From NCBI GenBank assembly GCA_964590515.1, contig CAZPZD010000040.1, forward strand, positions 1 through 21,732: a stretch of DNA of 21,732 bases, given 5' to 3'. Within the stretch, counting starts at the first letter, position 1. The number at the start of each line of letters is the position of its first letter. Source of the stretch: JADFRG01 sp964590515. Lineage in GTDB: Bacteria > Chloroflexota > Anaerolineae > Anaerolineales > E44-bin32. A model generated the notes under the pieces. The model saw only the letters and a list, made by a program, of their open reading frames with translations. It was not told where the DNA came from and searched no databases. Below, in pieces: positions 1 through 6,573 of this stretch. A program made the translations under genes and the position numbers.

Positions 1-60
1 AGGCAAACCCTGGCCGTGCCTGCTTTCACGACCGATGTGGCCTTGAAAATCATGCCGTAA
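1..60 (+). CDS. C-terminal tail of an unidentified protein (partial)
   Basis: Frame 1 is open from the first base and ends at a TAA at 58-60. It encodes about 19 residues ending TTDVALKIMP. The alternating hydrophobic pattern resembles a terminal beta-strand. The next gene starts 20 bp later behind its own Shine-Dalgarno-like sequence (aggaaggg, 64-71), which fits the end of one gene followed by a co-directional one. The fragment is too short to assign a family, and chance openness of 60 bp cannot be excluded. Confidence 0.4.
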   Translation, partial: RQTLAVPAFTTDVALKIMP

Positions 61-80
61 CCTAGGAAGGGTAGATTCTG

Positions 81-824
81 ATGATCACCCGCCGACCGGT
101 TCTTCCTTTGATGAGAGTGTCGCTTTTCCTAGTCGCGGGCGTGATTCTGACGTCCTGCGGCTCGATCCCCACGCCTGCAGCCGGCGCAAGCGCCTTGCAG
201 CCGCCCACACATACCCCCGTGCACGTCACACTCGCCCATGCAACACAGGTCAACCAGACAACACCGTTGCCCGGGGCTCCTCCACAAGCTGGGCAGACTT
301 CCGCCTGGATCGCCGCCGACGCGCATCTGCACGGCCACGGCTGTGGCGGGCAGCGTAACCCCCGGGATCTGTATGACCTCTTGCAGCCTGCATCCCTCGA
401 TATTGCTTCTGCCCTGGTGTGGGGGCAGGGCTATGACGATGACCGCCCGTTCTTCAGCGGGCAGGACTGGGAGGGGTCTACATCGGATCGCATCGTTCAC
501 TACGATCTGGAGGTATCTGGGTTTGCTGCCGCCCTGATGGGCCATCAGGTGATCCTGGGGCTCTCGTCGCTTGATTTCCCCAATCAACTTTCCAGCCTGC
601 CGATTGCCGACTGGGCGCAGGAACAGGGCGCGGTGGATGGTTTTGCCCACGCTGGAACCTGGCCCTCGGGAGGCGCCTTCCCAGTGGCGGGGCGTGGTGA
701 TGTTCCCTATGAAGCACCAATCCGTGCCGGCCTGGGAACGCTCGGTTTCTTGGAAATCGAGCAGACCATGGGGCACGACGGACAATGGTCGAACGGCATT
801 GCGGCTTGTGGTATCCACTCCTAA
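81..824 (+). CDS. PHP-domain (CehA/McbA-like) metallohydrolase lipoprotein, N-terminal part, frameshifted
   Basis: This is the N-terminal half of a secreted, lipid-anchored phosphoesterase-like protein. The signal peptide (about residues 10-25) ends in a lipobox LTSC with the lipidated Cys at residue 26, followed by a Pro/Thr-rich linker. The PHP metal-binding motif DAHLHG follows at 81-86 (Asp81, His83, His85). A later stretch, DGFAHAGTWPSGG, probably supplies another metal-site His. The ATG at 81 has an SD-like aggaaggg about 10 nt upstream; the internal ATG at 111 is an alternative that keeps the signal peptide. The frame stops at 824 in the middle of the PHP fold, and the rest of the domain continues in another frame from about 785 (see the 785-1456 entry). 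The family assignment rests on motif and fold order; the substrate is unknown. Related proteins include the carbaryl hydrolase CehA. Confidence 0.75.
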   Translation: MITRRPVLPLMRVSLFLVAGVILTSCGSIPTPAAGASALQPPTHTPVHVTLAHATQVNQTTPLPGAPPQAGQTSAWIAADAHLHGHGCGGQRNPRDLYDLLQPASLDIASALVWGQGYDDDRPFFSGQDWEGSTSDRIVHYDLEVSGFAAALMGHQVILGLSSLDFPNQLSSLPIADWAQEQGAVDGFAHAGTWPSGGAFPVAGRGDVPYEAPIRAGLGTLGFLEIEQTMGHDGQWSNGIAACGIHS

Positions 825-1456
825 ACAGCGGGGTTGTCATACCGATTGTGGGCGGCAGCGATTACCCCTGCCTGCCTGACGGCCCGGGTTCAGCCCGCAC
901 GCTTTTCCCGGCAGAAGCGGGCAGCGGTTATGCGGGCTGGCTTAACGCGATCCGTACCGGACAAACAGTCGTCGCCGGGAATCGTCCTGGCTGGCTGGAC
1001 ATCACTGTCAACGGCCGGCGAATGGGTTCGGTGCTGGATGTAGCTTCGGGTGAACAGGTCGGGGTCGTCGTGGAGGCTAACCTGATGGAAGCAGGGACGT
1101 TGGAAATCGTCGTCAACGGTACGGTACAAGAGTCCGTCCCGGTCGGGGCAGGCGAAACGCAGACGACCTTCGCACTCCCTCTGACCACCAGCGCCTGGAT
1201 TGCCGCTCGCGCCCCGGGTTTCCACACCAGTTCGGTCTACGCGCGCGTGGATAGCAAGCCGATCCGTCCCTCGGCCTCGAACGCCGATTACTTCGCCCGC
1301 TACATTGACGACCTGCTGCGGCAGATTGATACCGGCGCATTCACCTATCATGACTACAACGCCGAGCAGATTCGTGCTGAATTCGCCGCTGTTCGTGACC
1401 AGTACCTGGCCGCCCGTGACGAGTTCGCCCGGCGCGCGGCAGAAGCACAGCCCTGA
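785..1456 (+). CDS. PHP-domain metallohydrolase, C-terminal part after frameshift
   Basis: This is the continuation of the preceding lipoprotein in a different frame. It begins in effect at LWYPLLNSGVVIPIVGGSDY, which matches the usual PHP/CehA segment where a Leu-Asn-x-Gly stretch precedes a metal-binding Asp (GGSD). Next comes the family's typical end of the catalytic part, GWLNAIRTGQTVVAGNRPG, then a small beta-sandwich (TVNGRRMG, LEIVVNG) and a Glu/Arg-rich C-terminal helix. No good Shine-Dalgarno precedes 785, so it is unlikely to be translated on its own. Rejoining the frames within about 790-815 needs one missing base or two extra bases and gives a protein of about 458 residues. Sequencing error and true pseudogenisation cannot be told apart from the sequence. 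Confidence 0.7.
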   Translation: MVERHCGLWYPLLNSGVVIPIVGGSDYPCLPDGPGSARTLFPAEAGSGYAGWLNAIRTGQTVVAGNRPGWLDITVNGRRMGSVLDVASGEQVGVVVEANLMEAGTLEIVVNGTVQESVPVGAGETQTTFALPLTTSAWIAARAPGFHTSSVYARVDSKPIRPSASNADYFARYIDDLLRQIDTGAFTYHDYNAEQIRAEFAAVRDQYLAARDEFARRAAEAQP

Positions 1457-1590
1457 CCGGTGTGCTAGAAGCCAGGCAGACCTCGGAGGGCCCCATGGGC
1501 GTCGGCACCGCCTGCGGCTGAATCAAATCCTGGGGAAGACCGGCTGAATCCACGCCGCGTCTGCGTCTCGGTTCGGATGAGGAGGGTGGG

Positions 1591-2205
1591 ATGGGGCTGA
1601 CGAAGCTCTTCTACAACACCACGTACCGTTATTTCCGCGCGCCGTGGGACATCGGGCCGCGGCAGGAACTCGTCGAACTTGTCGAAAGCGGGCGGCTCCG
1701 GCCGGGCAGGGTCATCGACCTGGGCAGTGGCACGGCCAGCAACTGCGTCTTCCTCGCCCAACGCGGCTTCGAGGTCACTGGGCTCGACTACTCCCCGGCG
1801 GCGATTGAGTTGGGCCGTCGGCGGGCGGAGGAAGCTGGCGTGTCGGTGAATTTCCTGGTGGACGACTTGACGAGGTTGCAGCACGTCAACGGGACCTATG
1901 ACCTGCTCGTGGACTACGGAACACTGGATGACCTGGTCCCGCGGGATCGCGACCTCTATGTGCAAAACGTGCTTCCGCTCACCCGCCCCGGGAGCCTCTT
2001 TCTAATGTACTGCTTCGAGTGGCGCCTGGCTTGGTGGGAGCGGGCGATGATCCGCCTGGGTTTCTTCGGGGCGATGGCGCTCGAGCCGGGCGAGGCCGAA
2101 AGGCGCTTCGCAGAGCACTTCGATATCGAGCGCGTCGCAGAAGGCCGGAACGAGCGCGGTTGGCCGCGCGGATACGCGGTCTACTTGATGAGACGCAAGG
2201 AGTGA
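1591..2205 (+). CDS. Class I SAM-dependent methyltransferase
   Basis: This 204-residue protein has a Rossmann-type SAM-binding core. Motif I is VIDLGSGTAS (residues 41-50), the acidic end of strand 2 is VTGLDYSP (62-69), and motif II/III is around FLVDDLTRL (88-96). It is a Methyltransf_25/11-like small-molecule methyltransferase. The C-terminal part contains a Trp-rich segment and ends RGYAVYLMRRKE, usual for small stand-alone enzymes. The start is supported by a strong SD (gaggagggtggg) directly before ATG 1591. The next gene, an arylamine N-acetyltransferase, lies 215 bp downstream on the same strand. The methyl acceptor cannot be inferred. Confidence 0.88.
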   Translation: MGLTKLFYNTTYRYFRAPWDIGPRQELVELVESGRLRPGRVIDLGSGTASNCVFLAQRGFEVTGLDYSPAAIELGRRRAEEAGVSVNFLVDDLTRLQHVNGTYDLLVDYGTLDDLVPRDRDLYVQNVLPLTRPGSLFLMYCFEWRLAWWERAMIRLGFFGAMALEPGEAERRFAEHFDIERVAEGRNERGWPRGYAVYLMRRKE

Positions 2206-2420
2206 AGGGCGACCCGGCGATGGGCAGCGGGGGCCGTTCCCGACCCGGCGCGGCTTGGCCATGGGATCGCGTGGGCGCCGCTGCGACAGGAGTCGGGGAG
2301 AGTAGAATGACTCCAACCTTTCGTCAGGACCCACTTCGCCGTTTCGGCGCCCCCTTCGCCCGTTGGATGTTGTGCCGCGAGTGCGCGCCTCGGGGTGAGC
2401 GGCCGGAGAAATGACGAACC

Positions 2421-3236
2421 GTGGACATCGACGCCTATCTGCAACGAATTGATCATCGAGGCTCGGTCACGCCCAGCTTCGAGTGCCTCTACGCCCTGCA
2501 CCGAGCCCATTTGCGGACTGTCCCGTTCGAGAATCTGGACATTCACCTGGGGCGACGCATTGCCCTCGACGAGGCCACGCTCTTCGAAAAAGTGGTCGGC
2601 CAGCGGCGGGGTGGATACTGCTATGAGTTGAACGGTCTGTTCAGCGGATTGCTGAGCGGGCTTGGCTTTCGAGTCACCATGTTGGCGGCGGATATCCCCG
2701 CCGAGTCGGGTGGATGCGGATTCGGCTTCGACCATCTCATTCTGCTCGTTGAACTGGATGACCGCTGGATTGTGGATGTCGGTTTCGGGGACTCCTACCG
2801 GGCGCCGTTGAACCTCGATGCACGCGTCGAGCAATCCGGCGTCGGCGCGTCAAGGTACCACATCACCGAAGACGACCAGCGCTGGAAGTTTGAAGCGGCT
2901 GGAGAAACCAGCACGTGGTCGGTGGACTACGATTGTGATCTCTCCCCGAGGCGGTTATCCGACTTTCAGCCAGCCTGCGATTACTACGAACTGAATCCCG
3001 CCTCAGGTTTCAGGAGAAAACGGATCACCTCGCGCGGCACAGAAACCGGACATGTTTCCCTGACGAACGACCGGTTGATCATCACCACAGACGGCGCGAG
3101 ACGGGAGCTGCCTCTGGCGAGTGAGTCGGACTATCTGAGAGGCCTGAAAGACCATTTTGGGATCATTTTGGAGGCCGAGAAGTGGAGTATCCCCTGGCGG
3201 TTGCTGGGGCAGAGCGACACTCCTACTGCGGTCTGA
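2421..3236 (+). CDS. nat: Arylamine N-acetyltransferase
   Basis: This 271-residue protein has the usual length of bacterial NAT enzymes, which transfer an acetyl group from acetyl-CoA to arylamines and hydrazines. The cytoplasmic catalytic triad is visible: Cys67 in RRGGYCYELN, His105 in FGFDHLILLV and Asp119 in WIVDVGFGDS. The N-terminal VPFENLDIHLG (34-44) is also a family signature. The start is GTG 2421, preceded by ggagaa about 11 nt upstream; the nearby ATG at 2411 is in another frame. The C-terminal third is less conserved, as is normal for the family. The substrate is unknown; roles in xenobiotic or secondary-metabolite acetylation are known for relatives. Confidence 0.95.
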   Translation: MDIDAYLQRIDHRGSVTPSFECLYALHRAHLRTVPFENLDIHLGRRIALDEATLFEKVVGQRRGGYCYELNGLFSGLLSGLGFRVTMLAADIPAESGGCGFGFDHLILLVELDDRWIVDVGFGDSYRAPLNLDARVEQSGVGASRYHITEDDQRWKFEAAGETSTWSVDYDCDLSPRRLSDFQPACDYYELNPASGFRRKRITSRGTETGHVSLTNDRLIITTDGARRELPLASESDYLRGLKDHFGIILEAEKWSIPWRLLGQSDTPTAV

Positions 3237-3263
3237 TGGCGCTCGGGATTCGCTTCGGCCCGC

Positions 3264-3318
3264 ACTTCGACATTTGTCGCGCCGCCGAAGGCCGCCATGT
3301 CGGGGCGCGCCCCGGGCT
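3264..3318 (+). repeat. 55-bp direct repeat, left copy, abutting assembly gap 1
   Basis: These 55 bases, up to the last base before the N run, are identical to 3419-3473 immediately after it. The unit contains a perfect 12-bp palindrome ggggcgcgcccc (3302-3313). An exact 55-bp repeat ending precisely at the gap edges is best explained as a contig-end overlap of one k-mer (k=55), not as a biological repeat. Confidence 0.95.
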
Positions 3319-3418
3319 NNNNNNNNNNNNNNNNNNNNNNNNNNNNNNNNNNNNNNNNNNNNNNNNNNNNNNNNNNNNNNNNNNNNNNNNNNNNNNNNNN
3401 NNNNNNNNNNNNNNNNNN
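3319..3418. other. Assembly gap 1 (100 N)
   Basis: A run of exactly 100 N, the conventional placeholder for a gap of unknown size. It is flanked by the 55-bp perfect duplication, so the true sequence is probably continuous after removing the Ns and one copy (155 bp in total). The 3237-3618 interval around it has no recognisable gene. Confidence 0.97.
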
Positions 3419-3473
3419 ACTTCGACATTTGTCGCGCCGCCGAAGGCCGCCATGTCGGGGCGCGCCCCGGGCT
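3419..3473 (+). repeat. 55-bp direct repeat, right copy, abutting assembly gap 1
   Basis: Identical over 55 bases to 3264-3318 and starting at the first base after the Ns. See the left copy for interpretation. Confidence 0.95.
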
Positions 3474-3618
3474 CGGCGAGGGCGTGACCCATAAGGAATA
3501 TCATGATCGAGGTGGCCTTTCCGGAATCCATTCGCCGTCGATCCATCGCTGTGCATAAGTGCTGCGGGAGAAGCTATCTCGGCCGAGCCAAACCGTCCGG
3601 CCTAGGCGGAAGGCCCAC

Positions 3619-5682
3619 ATGAATAAGAACGCTGCGCGGTGGATAAGCTGGTCGTTCGGGGGCCTGGCGGTTGGGACGTCCGTGGCAGGGCTGGTGGTCA
3701 CCGTCCTGGCCATCCGCACCACCCGGGATCCTCTTGTCCTATTCACTCACGAGATCTCGCTGCCTTTGATCGCCATCATGTTCTCTGTTCTCGGACCGCT
3801 GATCGTCGCCAAGCATCCTCGGCACCCGATCGGCTGGATCATGACCCTCACCGCTGTTCTCTCGGGCGTAGTCGCGCTGGGCACCGGACTGCTGCCCTAC
3901 GGCGAACGAGTCTTGGGGCCGGACCGCGCCCCGTGGCTGTCCCTATTGCACTGGCTGGACCTGTGGCTATGGATTCCTCCGAGCGTTGTGCCGATCACGT
4001 TTCTGATGCTGCTCTTCCCGGACGGACATCTGCCTTCCCTGCGCTGGCGGCCGGTGGCCTGGGCGGCCGCGTTGGGAATGCTGGGCACCATGTTGGGAAG
4101 CGCGCTGAATCCCCTGCGTCGCATGGATTCGAAGGGAAATTCGCTCGAACCTAATCCATTTGGCCTAGCCGGAGCCGGCCTGGCGATGGATGCGTTGCTC
4201 AACGTGGCGGGCGCGATCCTGGTCATTGCGACCCTCGCGTCCATCGCCTCTCTGGTGGTACGGTTCCGGCGGTCCGGGACCATGCAGCGGCAGCAGTTGA
4301 AATGGCTGGCTTACGCGGCGGGGTTTCTTGTCGTTTCGACGCTGGTCGCTGCTCTCCTCTATTTCGCCCTGGGACAGGACAACCCCGCCACCCAGATCGG
4401 CTCGGCGCTCACCGGTTTCGGCTTCTTTGGGATTGCCTTGGCGGCGGCCGTGGCGATCTTGCGCTACCGGTTGTACGACATCGACCTGATCATCCATCGG
4501 ACGTTGGTCTACGGGCTGCTCACGGCCAGCGTGATCGTCCTCTACGTCGCACTCGTCTCGCTGATGGGTCTGCTTTTCGAGACGCAAGCTCGTTTCGCCG
4601 GCTCGCTGGTTGCGACCGGTGTGGTGGCGGTGCTGTTCCAGCCACTGCGCGAGCGGCTGCAGAACGGTGTGAGTCGCCTGCTCTTCGGCCTGCGAGACGA
4701 ACCGTACGCAGTGCTGACGCAACTGGGCAGACGGCTACAGGCCACCCTCGAACCGGAAGGGGCGCTGCAGACGATTGTCGATATCGTCGCACAGGCACTC
4801 AAACTTCCGCATGCGGCCATCAGCCTGGCCGGTGACGGTCGCTTCCGTGTGGTGAGTTCGCACGGCCTGCCGACCGGTGAGCCGTTGACCCTCCCGCTGG
4901 TGTACCAGGGCGAGACCGTCGGACAGCTTGTCGTCTCATCCCGTGGACCCAATGAGGATTTCCAGCGCAGTGAGAAGGTGCTACTGGAGGACATCGCCCA
5001 GCAGGCGGGCGTCGTGGTGCACACGGTGCGTCTGACCGCCGATCTACAGCGGTCACGAGAACGGCTGGTGACCGCGCGTGAGGAAGAGCGCCGCCGGCTG
5101 CGACGGGAGCTGCATGACGGCCTGGGCCCGGAGTTGGCCGGCCTGGCGCTGAAGCTGAGCGCGGCCCGAAACCTGATCACCTCTGATCCGCGCGATGCCG
5201 ATATGCTCCTGGCCGAATTGACGGGGCAGTTTCAGGAGACCTTGGCCGGCATACGCCGACTGGCCTACGAACTGCGTCCACCGGCGCTCGACGAGCTGGG
5301 GTTGGTGCCGGCGGTGCAACAGAGCGCCAGTTCGCAGACGGTCGGCGGCCCGCGGGTCGTCGTGGAAGTTGTCAAGCCGCTGCCGGCGCTACCCGCGGCG
5401 GTCGAAGTGGCGGCCTACCGGATCGCCATGGAGGCGGTGACGAACGTTGCCCGTCACGCGCACGCAGACAATGCAGTTGTGCGGTTTGACTTGACCGACG
5501 CCCTGGAGGTAACAATCGAAGACGATGGCATGGGAATGCCGGCCACGGCCGTTGCCGGCGTTGGGATCAGCTCGATGCGCGAGCGGGCTGCCGAGCTTGG
5601 AGGCGTGGTGGAGGTGGAGTCTGTTCCCGGCGGCGGCACCCGCGTGCGCGCCCGACTGCCGCTGGTCTTGGCCGAGGTCTAA
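3619..5682 (+). CDS. Membrane sensor histidine kinase with GAF domain, NarL/HisKA_3 class
   Basis: This is the sensor of a two-component system in the cytoplasmic membrane. The N-terminal half (to about residue 350) has eight or so hydrophobic segments with the signatures LFPDGHLPS and RQQLKWLAYA, seen in multi-pass kinases of Chloroflexota and Actinobacteria. A GAF-like domain follows (about 365-475, from LTQLGRRLQATLEPEGALQ). The HisKA_3 dimerisation helix is RRELHDGLGPELAG with phosphoacceptor His499. The C-terminal HATPase has an N-box AMEAVTNVARHA and G-boxes EDDGMGMP and GVGISSMRERA. I chose ATG 3619 because cggaagg (3607-3613) sits 5 nt before it; a GTG at 3559 would add 20 residues with no membrane segment. 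The response regulator follows after 2 bp. The signal is unknown. Confidence 0.93.
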   Translation: MNKNAARWISWSFGGLAVGTSVAGLVVTVLAIRTTRDPLVLFTHEISLPLIAIMFSVLGPLIVAKHPRHPIGWIMTLTAVLSGVVALGTGLLPYGERVLGPDRAPWLSLLHWLDLWLWIPPSVVPITFLMLLFPDGHLPSLRWRPVAWAAALGMLGTMLGSALNPLRRMDSKGNSLEPNPFGLAGAGLAMDALLNVAGAILVIATLASIASLVVRFRRSGTMQRQQLKWLAYAAGFLVVSTLVAALLYFALGQDNPATQIGSALTGFGFFGIALAAAVAILRYRLYDIDLIIHRTLVYGLLTASVIVLYVALVSLMGLLFETQARFAGSLVATGVVAVLFQPLRERLQNGVSRLLFGLRDEPYAVLTQLGRRLQATLEPEGALQTIVDIVAQALKLPHAAISLAGDGRFRVVSSHGLPTGEPLTLPLVYQGETVGQLVVSSRGPNEDFQRSEKVLLEDIAQQAGVVVHTVRLTADLQRSRERLVTAREEERRRLRRELHDGLGPELAGLALKLSAARNLITSDPRDADMLLAELTGQFQETLAGIRRLAYELRPPALDELGLVPAVQQSASSQTVGGPRVVVEVVKPLPALPAAVEVAAYRIAMEAVTNVARHAHADNAVVRFDLTDALEVTIEDDGMGMPATAVAGVGISSMRERAAELGGVVEVESVPGGGTRVRARLPLVLAEV

Positions 5683-5684
5683 GC

Positions 5685-6368
5685 GTGGAGCCAATCCGGG
5701 TCGTCATTGCCGACGATCACACCCTCTTTCGCGAGGGTCTGGGTGCGCTGTTGGCCTCTGTCCCCGAGGTCGAGGTGGTTGGCCAGGCAGCGACGGGCAC
5801 CGAAGTGGTGGCGCTGGCCGAATCGCTCCTGCCGGATATCATCCTGATGGATCTGCAGATGCCTGGGATGAACGGCATCGAAGCGACGCGGCAGGTCCTG
5901 GGCACCAGCCCCCACATTGGGGTGATCGTGCTGACCATGTTTGATGATGACGATTCGGTCTTCGCTTCCATGCGCGCCGGTGCCCGCGGCTACCTGCTAA
6001 AAGGGGCCGATCAGGCGGAGGTCGTGCGCGCCCTGCGGGCAGTCAGCAACGGTGAGGCGCTCTTCAGTCCTGCCATTGCCCTGAGGCTCGTCGACTATTT
6101 CTCGAAGCTTCGGTCGCCGAGCGAGGGGGCGGCTTTCCCAGAACTAACCGAGCGCGAGCGCCAGGTCCTCGACTTGATCGCCCAAGGATGGAACAACGCC
6201 GAGATTGCTTCCCATCTGACTCTCAGCTTGAAGACGGTGCGCAACCACGTCTCCAACATACTCAGCAAGCTGCAGGTCGTCGACCGATCTCACGCCATCG
6301 TCCGAGCCCGGGAGGCTGGACTTGGCGAGCGGGGGAGGTCGGCGCCCGGGAAAAGCGACCAAAGGTAG
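5685..6368 (+). CDS. Response regulator, NarL/FixJ family (receiver plus LuxR-type HTH)
   Basis: This 227-residue transcription factor is the partner of the kinase just upstream. The receiver domain (1-120) has the acidic pair Asp10-Asp11, phosphoacceptor Asp56 in ILMDLQMPGMNG, the conserved Thr in VIVLTMF and Lys in GYLLKGA. The LuxR HTH (about 148-210) reads LTERERQVLDLIAQG, then NAEIASHL and TVRNHVSNILSKL. It starts at GTG 5685, 2 bp after the kinase stop; a gaggt within the kinase end can serve as SD, so the pair is translationally linked. A short basic tail follows the HTH. Target genes are unknown. Confidence 0.95.
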   Translation: MEPIRVVIADDHTLFREGLGALLASVPEVEVVGQAATGTEVVALAESLLPDIILMDLQMPGMNGIEATRQVLGTSPHIGVIVLTMFDDDDSVFASMRAGARGYLLKGADQAEVVRALRAVSNGEALFSPAIALRLVDYFSKLRSPSEGAAFPELTERERQVLDLIAQGWNNAEIASHLTLSLKTVRNHVSNILSKLQVVDRSHAIVRAREAGLGERGRSAPGKSDQR

Positions 6369-6390
6369 GATTGCGCAGGGATCTTGGCGG

Positions 6391-6564
6391 CTACAGCAGA
6401 TTCTCAAGCAGGTCGATCATTTCTTGATCTCCCCCGGCCGGCGGCACCCAATCCACCTGGACGACTTTCACCTGCTGTAGTTCTAGGTCGTCAGCGAATC
6501 GCTTCAATCCAAGGTTGATGACCACCAGCGACCCCCGAAGGATTTCATCGAGCTTGCCAGTCAT
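6391..6564 (-). CDS. Small protein following fdrA, 57 residues
   Basis: A 57-residue frame starts at ATG 6564-6562 and ends at TAG 6393-6391. It has a strong SD, ggagg (6574-6570), that overlaps the fdrA stop codon, so it is positioned for coupled translation. It reads as a helix/strand mini-domain: INLGLKRFADDLELQQVKV, then the motif VDWVPPAGGD, then a Leu-rich end. As far as I recall, short segments with an NxGL...FA..L..Q...VVHVDW.PPAGGD pattern accompany FdrA-type proteins in other genomes. That makes it a real component and not a chance frame, though its role is unknown. No catalytic residues are obvious. It occupies the place where E. coli has ylbE/ylbF-type partner genes. Confidence 0.7.
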   Translation of the reverse strand: MTGKLDEILRGSLVVINLGLKRFADDLELQQVKVVQVDWVPPAGGDQEMIDLLENLL

Positions 6565-6573
6565 CCAAACCTC

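Noticed and set aside
3302..3313. Palindrome ggggcgcgcccc as an operator
   Set aside because: It lies in an assembly-overlap unit in GC-rich sequence with no adjacent promoter. It is more likely a reason for poor coverage than a regulatory site.
3264..3473. The 55-bp repeats as attachment sites or a CRISPR-like array
   Set aside because: The repeats meet the N runs to the base, both pairs have the same length of 55 and the two units are unrelated in sequence. That points to assembly k-mer overlap.
6369..6390. Bidirectional terminator between the convergent response regulator and small-protein genes
   Set aside because: The 22-bp spacer has no inverted repeat or T-run.
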